A stretch of DNA of 16,110 nt, from contig CAYHRT010000077.1 in assembly GCA_964359085.1 (NCBI GenBank), forward strand, positions 1-16,110, given 5' to 3'. A program made the translations under genes and the position numbers. The notes under the pieces were generated by a model, which was given only the letters and a program-made list of their open reading frames with translations, ran no database searches and had not been told where the DNA came from. Of the stretch, positions 1 through 6,768 are shown one piece after another. The stretch is from GWA2-49-15 sp964359085 (lineage in GTDB: Bacteria; Bdellovibrionota; Bacteriovoracia; Bacteriovoracales; Bacteriovoracaceae). The first letter of the stretch is position 1. Each line of letters begins with the position of its first letter.

Positions 1-416
1 GTTTGCACGGAAAAATTAGCGGGCGATAAAAAAGCTCGCATAATTCCAATCAGTCCCATAGGCAAATAAAGAAAAAATGCCACGCCATTTTGAAATTTGA
101 AGGCCCAAAGAATGAGTAGGGTTGCCAGCATGGCACCAAGATAAGAAGTTAGCAGAAATTTTTTGGCACTTCCGCGATCAATTAAATGTCCCGCAGGTAA
201 AGCGCACAGAATGGCGGGTATGGCCTCGCACAGTCCTGACAATCCCAAGACCAAGGGATCATGGGTCCATTCATAGAGGATTTGCGCGACAACGACATAT
301 TGAATTTGTGAAGCGACAACGATACTAAAGCGCGCAATCAAGTACTTCCGAAAATTTGGAATTCGCAAACTCGCCCATGGATCATGTCTGATTTTTTGGG
401 CCGGTACCGTTGCCAA
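1..416 (-). CDS. MFS transporter, N-terminal part (runs off the left edge)
   Basis: This is the first ~138 residues of a major facilitator superfamily permease; the rest lies beyond base 1. After a short cytoplasmic N-terminus containing PNFRKYLIARF, four hydrophobic segments can be read. The loop after the second contains GHLIDRGSAKK, which matches the MFS loop 2-3 motif (GxLxDRxGRK). The segment between, with EWTHDPLVLGL, resembles the MFS_3 / EntS-like exporter branch, so efflux of a small molecule is likely, but the substrate cannot be read. The start is TTG at 416: an in-frame stop lies seven codons upstream and AAGGGG sits about 6 nt before it. No ATG is in a better position. It is divergent from the ABC operon, with 180 bp between them. 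The family is secure; the subfamily is tentative. Confidence 0.85.
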   Translation of the reverse strand, partial: MATVPAQKIRHDPWASLRIPNFRKYLIARFSIVVASQIQYVVVAQILYEWTHDPLVLGLSGLCEAIPAILCALPAGHLIDRGSAKKFLLTSYLGAMLATLLILWAFKFQNGVAFFLYLPMGLIGIMRAFLSPANFSVQ

Positions 417-596
417 GAAGCACCCCTTACATATTTAAGATGATGGCCACTATATCACAGGAGTTTTCACAAGTATTTTATGGAGCGGCAAGGTTGATTA
501 GTTGAGTCGGACTCTTATAAAGACTCTTGCTCACTTGTGAGCATGAAATATAATAACTCAAAATAAAAGTTGTGGTTCATTAAAAAGGAGGCCCTT
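417..596. promoter_or_regulatory. Divergent intergenic region between the MFS and ABC genes
   Basis: On the plus strand TTGCTC (527-532) and TATAAT (549-554), 16 bp apart, form a good sigma-70-type promoter for the ABC operon, with expected start near 561. The spacer carries most of a near-perfect palindrome, TGCTCAC-TT-GTGAGCA (528-543), a likely operator. Further upstream are GAGTC-G-GACTC (504-514) and two copies of GACTCTT (510-516 and 522-528), 12 bp apart. On the minus strand an extended -10 (TG, one base, TATAGT; hexamer at 449-454) could serve the MFS gene, but I found no convincing -35. AAGGAGG at 585-591 is the ribosome binding site that fixes the TTG start of the ATPase gene. These are sequence matches only. 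Confidence 0.5.
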
Positions 597-1391
597 TTGA
601 TAGTTGTTGAATCAATATGCAAAAATTTCGACCAGTTTTCTGCAGTAAAAAATGTCTCCTTTCAGGTTGGAAAGGGACAAGTCTTAGGGCTTTTGGGGCC
701 CAATGGAGCAGGAAAATCTACTACCATGCGCATGCTTACAGGATTCATTCATCCTACTTCTGGCCACGCCAAAATTTGTGGTCATTCTATCTTGTCAGAT
801 AAAGAAAAGGCCCAGGCCCATATTGGTTATGTCCCGGAAAATGCTCCCCTCTACGATGAGATGGACGTGCGTGAGTTTTTAGAATTTATTTATGATCTAC
901 GTGGTCTTCCAAGGGAACAAAAATCAAGTAGGGTTCAAGAGATTTTACAACTTTGCGTTATTGAGGAAGTTGAGTTTCAAAAAATTGAAACCTTATCAAA
1001 GGGATACAAGCGACGCGTTTCTCTGGCACAGGCCTTAATTCATAACCCAGATGTTTTGATTTTAGATGAACCAACCGATGGGCTAGATCCCAATCAAAAA
1101 CATGAAATGCGAAAAGTTATAAAAAATTTATCTAAAGAAAAAACAATTGTTATCTCGACTCATATCCTGGAAGAGGTGGATGCTGTGTGTGATCGCGCCA
1201 TCATTATGTCTCATGGGACAATTTGTTTTGATGGGACACCCGCCACCCTTAAGGCCCAATCTCCCACGGGGAAGTTGGATGACATTTTTCGCAAAATTAC
1301 CATGGAGAAGGAGGCGCAGGAGCGCCGAGCTACGGCAGTCCCGAAGGACTGTCCTGGAGCAGGATGCGAAAGGAAGGAGGCAACATGCTGA
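597..1391 (+). CDS. ABC transporter ATP-binding protein, GldA/ABC-2 type
   Basis: This is a 264-residue ATPase that should power the permease encoded next. Visible motifs are Walker A GPNGAGKST (34-42), the GYVPENAPLY stretch at the Q-loop position (77-86) typical of ABC-2 drug/Gld-type ATPases, a signature variant LSKGYKRR (133-140), Walker B with D-loop VLILDEPTDGLDP (153-165) and the H-loop STH (187-189). The start is TTG at 597, because AAGGAGG ends 5 nt before it and the protein then begins MIVVESICKNF as in the family. Upstream in-frame extension to 570 has no RBS. It overlaps the permease gene by 7 nt. The C-terminal tail (about 239-264) is odd: it has three cysteines (CPGAGC and a terminal C) and is encoded by a run of small GC-rich hairpins, so it may be added by a small repeat. 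ATPase assignment is secure; the cargo is unknown. Confidence 0.95.
   Translation: MIVVESICKNFDQFSAVKNVSFQVGKGQVLGLLGPNGAGKSTTMRMLTGFIHPTSGHAKICGHSILSDKEKAQAHIGYVPENAPLYDEMDVREFLEFIYDLRGLPREQKSSRVQEILQLCVIEEVEFQKIETLSKGYKRRVSLAQALIHNPDVLILDEPTDGLDPNQKHEMRKVIKNLSKEKTIVISTHILEEVDAVCDRAIIMSHGTICFDGTPATLKAQSPTGKLDDIFRKITMEKEAQERRATAVPKDCPGAGCERKEATC
1313..1363. repeat. Three tandem short hairpins in the ABC ATPase coding end
   Basis: Three perfect small inverted repeats follow one another in 51 bp: GGCGC-AGGA-GCGCC (1313-1326), CAGTCC-CGAA-GGACTG (1336-1351) and CCTG-GAG-CAGG (1353-1363). The stretch is richer in G and C than the flanking codons, encodes an atypical tail with no family match that I know of, and ends just before the AGGAGG of the next gene (1375-1380). 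It could be a small palindromic repeat inserted at the gene end, or an RNA structure that sets the expression ratio of ATPase and permease. No second copy is present in this window. Confidence 0.5.
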
Positions 1392-2131
1392 GTCCGCAGT
1401 TTAAGGCCCTTTATAAAAAAGAGTTTCAAAGTTTTTTTAAAACACCATTAGGATATGTTTTTTTGGTAATTTTTCTTTTCGGCTTGGGTTACATGGCCTT
1501 TGAGCCTGGGCGAGGCTCTTTTTTTCTTCTGCGTGAGGCTTCTCTTCGATCTTTTTTTGATTATGTGCCTTGGATGTTTATTTTTCTCGTCCCTGCCGTC
1601 TCAATGAAATTATGGGCAGATGAAAGAAAAAGGGGCACCGTCGAACTATTATTTAGCATGCCCATAACAGTCAAGATTGCCGTTTTGGCCAAATTTTTTG
1701 CAGCATGGACCTTTGTGGGCCTAGCAATGTCTCTGACCTTCCCCATGATCATTACTGTGCTGATACTTGGTCGGCCTGATTTGAAAGTTATTTTTCTGGG
1801 TTACACAAGTTCTATGCTCTTGGCCGGTGCCATGCTTTCGGTTGGTGGTTTCTTTTCTGCTATGACAAAAAATCAGGTGGTCAGTTTTATTCTTACAGTC
1901 GCCACATGCTTTGTGCTTTTAATGGCCGATTCTCCTCCAGTTTTAGAATTAGTGGGAACTTTTGCCCCCAGGTATGTACTCAACATTTTCGAATCGCTCT
2001 CTATGTTGGGACATTTTGAATCCATGGGGAAGGGAGTAATCCGTCTTTCCGATCTTGGTTATTTTGCCATTATGATCAGTTTTTGGTCTTTTAGTAGTGT
2101 CATCCTATTAAATGAGAATAAGTCCGAATAG
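1385..2131 (+). CDS. ABC-2 type permease, GldF-like
   Basis: This 248-residue integral membrane protein is the translocating subunit partner of the preceding ATPase. About six hydrophobic segments are visible, e.g. residues 23-39, 61-76 and 101-126. Between them is WADERKRGTVELLFSMP (77-93), the cytoplasmic signature of ABC-2/GldF permeases (often E-E-R-x-x-G-T-x-E-L-L-L-x-x-P). The ATG at 1385 is chosen because AGGAGG ends 4 nt before it. An in-frame ATG at 1364 lies inside the ATPase gene without such a site. The 7-nt overlap with the ATPase gene implies translational coupling. The next gene begins 25 nt after its stop. Subunit type is secure; GldF homology is an informed guess from motif and neighbours. 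Confidence 0.9.
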   Translation: MLSPQFKALYKKEFQSFFKTPLGYVFLVIFLFGLGYMAFEPGRGSFFLLREASLRSFFDYVPWMFIFLVPAVSMKLWADERKRGTVELLFSMPITVKIAVLAKFFAAWTFVGLAMSLTFPMIITVLILGRPDLKVIFLGYTSSMLLAGAMLSVGGFFSAMTKNQVVSFILTVATCFVLLMADSPPVLELVGTFAPRYVLNIFESLSMLGHFESMGKGVIRLSDLGYFAIMISFWSFSSVILLNENKSE

Positions 2132-2156
2132 TTTTACAGTTTCTGGAGTTATCATT

Positions 2157-4148
2157 ATGTCGAAAAAGATTAAAAGAAAAACGGAAAACTACCTAAAAGT
2201 ATCTCTGGGGATTCTCTGCATGGGGTTGGCCATTTATATAGTTAGTACAGTGTTTTATCGTGTCAAAATTGACCTTACCGATGAAGGTATTTATTCATTA
2301 TCAAAAGGAAGCAAGACCCTTTTAAGTAAACTCGATTCTCCTATTCGTCTCAAGCTTTATTATTCTAAAACGGCAGCTAACAAAGGTTCTGAGGGATTGC
2401 GGGCCTTTAATAATTATTTTTTATATGTTCACGACCTCTTAAAAGAATATGTGACAAATTCACGTAATAATCTCACGGTAGAAGTCATTGATCCAAGACC
2501 CGATACTGAGGATGAGGAAGAAGCCGAAGCATTTGGTCTCAAGCGCTTTTCCATCACAGAGACTGAGCGCTACTTCTTTGGTTTAGTTGCCATTAGTGAT
2601 TCTGGCAGTGAAAAGGTGATTGAATTTTTTGATCCAAATAAAAGGGATGGGTTAGAATATGAAATAACTAAATTAATTTATTCAGTTTTAAGTCCACAGA
2701 AAAAGAAAGTTGGCATTTTGTCGCCACTTCCAATTGTAAAAGATGAGGTTACTCCGTACATGGCGCAGCTTATGCAAATGCAGGGGCGTCAGGTGGAGCA
2801 ATCATGGCCGATCATCAACATGTTACGAGAGTTTCACGAGGTAAAAAATCTTGGGCGCGAAACGGAGACTATCTCGGGGATTGATACGCTTTTTGTTATT
2901 CATCCTAATGGCCTTTCGGATCAAACTCTTTTTGCCATTGATCAGTTTATGTTGCAGGGTGGGAAGGTCCTGGTTTTGGTTGATCCCCATGCCTTTACGG
3001 GAACTCCCCAAAATATTCCTCCTCCCCAAATGGGAGGGATGCCTCTGAATACTTCGCCCGATGATAAATTTCGCCTGATGATGGAGAAATGGGGAATTAC
3101 GGCGATTGAAGGGGCCTTTGCAGGTGATAAATATTTAAGTGCCATGGGGCGCCTTTCGGCCTATGACCCTCCCACCCGGCTTCTCCCGTTGATGGCCTGT
3201 AACAGACGTTGCACTGAATTGCATAAGGACCCCATGACACGTGGGCTGGAGCAATTAACTTTTTTTTTCCCCGGCGCCCTCAAGGCCCTAAATGTCGATG
3301 GTGTATCAGTCGAATCTTTTTTATCCACTTCAGATAAGGGATCGACCTATGAAGTGTATCCGCACGAACTATCTGATCCTCGTATCTTCTGGAATAAAAT
3401 GGAGGATGGAAAAGAACCTGTGGTGATGGGTATGAAGGCCTTTGGAAAATTCAAGACCGCCTTTCCTGATGGCGTGGTCATCGAGAAGAAATCTTCTAGT
3501 GCTAGTGCCGACAAAAATACAAAAAAACAAACTGAGAAAAAGACCGGTCTGATTGAAAGTACGAAGGATGGCATTGCCGTAGTGATCGCCGATGTGGATT
3601 TTATTGCAACTCAGTTTGCCTTTAAGCAATCCTTTTTAGGACTGAGCGCAGCCAATGACAACAGTACCTTGCTTCTGAATGCTCTTGAGGCCTTGAATGG
3701 GAACATCGATTTAATGTCAGTCCGATCAAAAGGCCATGTGAATCGGAGCTTTGAAGCCATTGAGGCGATAGAATTTGAAGCCGATAGAAAAACAGAAAAG
3801 AAGGCCATGGAGATTAATGGAAACATTGCCCGTTTTGAACAAGAATTGGCAGAATTATCCAAACAGGCCAATCAAGATAATTTGGCACTTATTCAAAATG
3901 AATCTTTGAAAAAGAAGAAAGCATTGTCGCGGAAAATTGTAGATTTAAAAAAAGAATTGCGCGAAGTTAAGCGTGATGGACGCGAAAAAGTGGAGTTTAT
4001 TGGAAAAGTCTTTCAGTATGTTAACACCCTTCTCATTCCCCTCCTCGTCATGGCCTTTGGAATTTGGTTCTTGCATTTTAGAAAGAGAAAAAGAATGCAT
4101 GTAACATCGAGCACAGATACCGAACAAATGATGGAGCTAAGTTTATGA
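2157..4148 (+). CDS. GldG-like ABC-associated auxiliary membrane protein
   Basis: This is a 663-residue protein anchored by one N-terminal membrane segment (about 13-33) and one C-terminal one (about 621-641), with a long extracytoplasmic region between. The start of the external part, reading VKIDLTDEGIYSLSKGSKTLL, and the later LVLVDPHAF match the ABC-auxiliary (GldG / ABC_transp_aux) family found beside GldF-like permeases. A polar Ser/Lys/Thr-rich linker interrupts the second half. A charged stretch around 560-608, rich in E and K with regularly spaced L, I and V, predicts a coiled coil before the last membrane segment. The ATG at 2157 is preferred (GGAG about 9 nt upstream); an ATG at 2112 would overlap the permease gene by 20 nt and lacks an RBS. 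The stop overlaps the next start as ATGA. The role is probably structural or regulatory in the ABC complex; the transported substrate is unknown. Confidence 0.85.
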   Translation: MSKKIKRKTENYLKVSLGILCMGLAIYIVSTVFYRVKIDLTDEGIYSLSKGSKTLLSKLDSPIRLKLYYSKTAANKGSEGLRAFNNYFLYVHDLLKEYVTNSRNNLTVEVIDPRPDTEDEEEAEAFGLKRFSITETERYFFGLVAISDSGSEKVIEFFDPNKRDGLEYEITKLIYSVLSPQKKKVGILSPLPIVKDEVTPYMAQLMQMQGRQVEQSWPIINMLREFHEVKNLGRETETISGIDTLFVIHPNGLSDQTLFAIDQFMLQGGKVLVLVDPHAFTGTPQNIPPPQMGGMPLNTSPDDKFRLMMEKWGITAIEGAFAGDKYLSAMGRLSAYDPPTRLLPLMACNRRCTELHKDPMTRGLEQLTFFFPGALKALNVDGVSVESFLSTSDKGSTYEVYPHELSDPRIFWNKMEDGKEPVVMGMKAFGKFKTAFPDGVVIEKKSSSASADKNTKKQTEKKTGLIESTKDGIAVVIADVDFIATQFAFKQSFLGLSAANDNSTLLLNALEALNGNIDLMSVRSKGHVNRSFEAIEAIEFEADRKTEKKAMEINGNIARFEQELAELSKQANQDNLALIQNESLKKKKALSRKIVDLKKELREVKRDGREKVEFIGKVFQYVNTLLIPLLVMAFGIWFLHFRKRKRMHVTSSTDTEQMMELSL

Positions 4149-5137
4149 CACTAAAAAAACTATCACTGTTGACAGCAAGTTTATTTATTCTGTCACTCAT
4201 TGTTTATTACGTGGATAACAAACGTGGAACTGATCTGGTTACTGATGCGGAACTGGTAAAAGGGCTAGATGTCAGTGCGATTTATCGTGTTGAGGTTAAA
4301 GTGAAGACTGATCAACCTATAAATATTGTACGCGAAGAGAATCGTTTTATCTTGAAAGATCACAAAGGTCATCCAGCTTCTATGGAACGTTTGAATGATT
4401 TGATTTTTAACTTGGCCAATATTCAGGTGCGCGAAAAGGTGGAAGATTCTCCCAGCGATCACGATTTGAAGAATTATGGTTTGGATGTTGGTGGGCGTCT
4501 CGCCTTAGTTCAAATTTATGGACAAAAAGGCGAGAAGTTACTCGGGCTTATCGTGGGAAAGCAGTATAAAAATTTTGGAAATTATGTTCAGAAAGAAGGG
4601 CCAAAAGACGGACAAAATGCAGTGTATTTATCGCGTGAATCGATCCATCTCAGTTCCGTATATAAGGATTATATAGAGACGCGACTTTTACAGATTCCTA
4701 GCGAGGACATTTCTAAGGTTGAAGTCCAAATTAATGGGAAAAAAGGGGCCATAAAGAAGGATAAGGCCCAAGAATATTTTACAAATTTCAATGTGGTGGC
4801 TTTTGATGATTACTTTCGTCCCGATGAGCATGATGTGATGGGACTCAATTTTGCCGATGAGGTTAAGATCTTTTTAAAAAATAAACTTACTTATAGACTT
4901 TCTCTCGCAAGGTCAGGTGAACAAGCATTTCTAAAAATACATGCCCTTTTAGATGAGATGCCCAATCAGATTGAGATAAGTAAAACAGATTCACCTGAAC
5001 GGTTAAAAGAGATTGAAGGTATGGCGCGTGCTCAGGGTGAGGCCCAACGTTTCAACATTCTCAAAGCACCATGGATTTATCGCATCGATGAGAATACCGC
5101 CAAAAAGATTCTAAAAGATCCCAAAGAACTTCTCTAA
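4145..5137 (+). CDS. DUF4340 domain-containing protein
   Basis: This 330-residue protein has an N-terminal membrane segment (about 5-23) followed by a soluble region with repeated beta-rich units (e.g. VYRVEV-like, YGLDVGGRLALVQIYG and LLGLIVGKQY). This is the pattern of DUF4340 proteins, which commonly follow GldG-like genes in ABC operons. The start ATG overlaps the preceding stop (ATGA), so translation is coupled and it is the last gene of the four-gene operon. It probably sits on the outer face of the inner membrane with the GldG-like protein. Its stop lies 27 nt inside the 3' end of the convergent minus-strand gene. The family call rests on N-terminal form, size and context; biochemical function is unknown. 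Confidence 0.82.
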   Translation: MTLKKLSLLTASLFILSLIVYYVDNKRGTDLVTDAELVKGLDVSAIYRVEVKVKTDQPINIVREENRFILKDHKGHPASMERLNDLIFNLANIQVREKVEDSPSDHDLKNYGLDVGGRLALVQIYGQKGEKLLGLIVGKQYKNFGNYVQKEGPKDGQNAVYLSRESIHLSSVYKDYIETRLLQIPSEDISKVEVQINGKKGAIKKDKAQEYFTNFNVVAFDDYFRPDEHDVMGLNFADEVKIFLKNKLTYRLSLARSGEQAFLKIHALLDEMPNQIEISKTDSPERLKEIEGMARAQGEAQRFNILKAPWIYRIDENTAKKILKDPKELL

Positions 5138-5677
5138 AACCTTTAGAACCATCCGGGGTATTTCTAACTTTTGGTGACAGGTTCCATGACCCTTTTGGGA
5201 CTCACTGCAGCCGCAAGCAGCGCAGTGAGTCCCAAAAGGGTCATGGAACCTGTCACCAAAAGATTTGCACGTTTGCCCTTTTCCGTGAGGTTCAGTGGGG
5301 TTAAAGGCCAGACAGCCTAGTGGTTTATACTCGACAGGGATGGCGCAACCCAATTCACTATTTCTGAAAAAAGGACAGGTATAATGACGGCGTAGGCGGG
5401 CCCCGGCCTTTACAAAAATCTCCTTATCTAAACGATATTCTTGGATAGTGGTATGACATTTCATTTTCACTTCGTTTAAGTCGATCTGTTGTGATGCCAA
5501 ATAATTGACCAGAATAAATCCCTCGGTGGTTGTGATGCGCATTGAATTGTGATGGAAGGAGCAGCAAGGGGCCAAGCATCCCTGACAGTTGAGGCCTATT
5601 TGTTCCATCTTTTGCATTTGCGCGAGAAGGTCAGCGCGGATTTGAGACAATTTTTCTATCTGTTGTTGTGGGCACAT
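5111..5677 (-). CDS. YkgJ-family cysteine cluster protein
   Basis: This 188-residue protein has the CxxCxxxCC core (C31, C34, C38, C39) and further cysteines at 101, 111, 122 and 137, as in the YkgJ/CxxCxxCC family, thought to bind zinc or an iron-sulfur centre; function unknown. GCAIPVEYKPLGC is the usual second half of the motif. ATG at 5677 is chosen: AGGA lies 8 nt upstream and it overlaps the selU stop by 22 nt. A start ten codons upstream would reach further into selU. Residues 139-170 are encoded entirely by a 95-bp palindrome and add cysteines 152, 155, 157 and 167, which I do not regard as part of the family core. The last ~18 residues (IPRMVLKVLEKFFGIF) look like a native C-terminus, so the palindrome seems to be a tolerated in-frame insertion. 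The 3' end overlaps the DUF4340 gene by 27 nt. Confidence 0.8.
   Translation of the reverse strand: MCPQQQIEKLSQIRADLLAQMQKMEQIGLNCQGCLAPCCSFHHNSMRITTTEGFILVNYLASQQIDLNEVKMKCHTTIQEYRLDKEIFVKAGARLRRHYTCPFFRNSELGCAIPVEYKPLGCLAFNPTEPHGKGQTCKSFGDRFHDPFGTHCAACGCSESQKGHGTCHQKLEIPRMVLKVLEKFFGIF
5168..5262. repeat. 95-bp palindromic element inside the ykgJ-like gene
   Basis: Two perfect complementary 41-bp arms (5168-5208 and 5222-5262) flank a 13-bp centre. The outer part of each arm contains GTGACAGGTTCCATGACCC (5174-5192) and its complement. The element has no T-run on either outer side, so it does not look like an intrinsic terminator. It is read through in frame by the YkgJ-like gene. The form (a long hairpin near a gene end) recalls REP/BIME-type sequences moved by Y1 (TnpA-REP) transposases; that origin is an inference, as no transposase and no second copy are in the window. 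Confidence 0.9.
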
Positions 5678-6744
5678 CGCAATCGTTCCTGTAAAAATTC
5701 TACGCATGCCTCTTCACTTCCTCTGAAGATGATGGGTGAAGGAGCATGGGCAATAGCATGGTTATATTGGCGATCATAGTAATGCAGGAGAAGATCACGA
5801 ATCCAACTGCTATGGGCCGATGGTGTTGGAGCGCATTCGAATGCGGTTAGCATGGCCTTTTCAATGTCCCCGTAGTGTGCCCCTCCCAAGCGGCGTTTGA
5901 TACGGAGGAGTTGACTGAGAAGAATATCTCGCAGCGTGTGCACTGTGACAGTACCCGTTGATAGCGGAATTTCAACGTACTCACAATAGATGTGATTAAC
6001 TCTCTCCTCCATGGATTTCTCAAGAAACACCAAGGGGGCTTGATTCATTTTTTCTAAGAAAGGTTGAGGAATAAGAATTTTTCCGATACATCGGCCTTCA
6101 TGCTCAACCACATAGAGTGGGGATGGCGTATACAGCCTTAGACCCAAAAGATTTTCAAAGGTTTGTTGTGAGGGTTGTCCATGTCCAACCACTGGTCCAA
6201 AGGCACTCCCTCTGTGGAGCGCGAAGGCCTCCAAGTCCAACTGTTCGGTCTTAGAAAAGCGTTGGAGTAATTTTGTTTTTCCAGAGCCCGTGAGGCCTGT
6301 AAGAAGAATAAGATCAAAATTTGTAGTGAGAGCATGATGGAGTTCGTGCCTTAAGGCCTTGTACCCACCCGCGACACGTCGAGTCCGAAAACCACTTTCA
6401 AGTAACCATTGTGTCGCCATCTGGCTTCTCAGCCCTCCTCTCCAACAGAAAAGAAAACGTCGTTCTTCGGAAAAGGGCTGAAGAGAGGAACGCCAGGAGT
6501 TGATTATTGTTTCTTGGATAGGTGAGACAAGTTCGTGGCCTATCCTAATTGCAGCATCTTGGCCCATCATCTTGTAGGTAATACCAACAGTTTTTCGGTG
6601 TGAATTATTCAAAATAGGGATGTTGATGCTTTGTGGAATTGATCCTTTCGCGTATTCATCTTCACTACGAACATCGAGCATGAGGAGCTTTTCATCATGC
6701 TCTAAAAACTTTAAAAATTCAGTTGCAGTTATTTGTTCATTCAT
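5656..6744 (-). CDS. selU: tRNA 2-selenouridine synthase
   Basis: This enzyme (MnmH/YbbB) converts 2-thiouridine at the wobble position of Lys, Glu and Gln tRNAs to 2-selenouridine through a geranylated intermediate, using selenophosphate. The 362-residue protein has an N-terminal rhodanese domain (LDVRSEDEYAKGSIPQSINIP at about 23-43) with the catalytic loop CWRGG (C100) followed by R-S-Q. A P-loop domain follows with GLTGSGKT (150-157). Length is about that of the family. ATG at 6744 is preferred (or the adjacent ATG at 6747). A longer reading to 6795 would overlap the divergent MBL gene and has no family support. It overlaps the YkgJ-like gene downstream (22 nt). Its presence implies selenophosphate synthetase (SelD) elsewhere in the genome. 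Confidence 0.93.
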   Translation of the reverse strand: MNEQITATEFLKFLEHDEKLLMLDVRSEDEYAKGSIPQSINIPILNNSHRKTVGITYKMMGQDAAIRIGHELVSPIQETIINSWRSSLQPFSEERRFLFCWRGGLRSQMATQWLLESGFRTRRVAGGYKALRHELHHALTTNFDLILLTGLTGSGKTKLLQRFSKTEQLDLEAFALHRGSAFGPVVGHGQPSQQTFENLLGLRLYTPSPLYVVEHEGRCIGKILIPQPFLEKMNQAPLVFLEKSMEERVNHIYCEYVEIPLSTGTVTVHTLRDILLSQLLRIKRRLGGAHYGDIEKAMLTAFECAPTPSAHSSWIRDLLLHYYDRQYNHAIAHAPSPIIFRGSEEACVEFLQERLRCAHNNR

Positions 6745-6768
6745 CATAGCTACTCTATAATACCCGGA
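6733..6768. promoter_or_regulatory. Overlapping divergent promoter for selU and the MBL gene
   Basis: The two start codons lie only about 20 bp apart. On the plus strand TTGTTC (6733-6738), a 17-bp spacer and a consensus TATAAT (6756-6761) would place transcription start at or near 6768, which is the ATG of the MBL gene, so the mRNA may be leaderless. On the minus strand the same AT block reads TATTAT (6762-6757), which would start selU transcription only a few bases before its ATG, but its -35 is poor. Neither gene has a good Shine-Dalgarno sequence here, which fits this reading. Confidence 0.4.

Noticed and set aside
570..596. Earlier TTG start of the ABC ATPase at 570
   Set aside because: No ribosome binding site, whereas AAGGAGG fits the start at 597 and the shorter N-terminus matches the family.
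5168..5262. The large palindrome as a bidirectional terminator
   Set aside because: No T-run follows on either strand, both flanks stay in coding sequence, and the arms are much longer than terminator stems.
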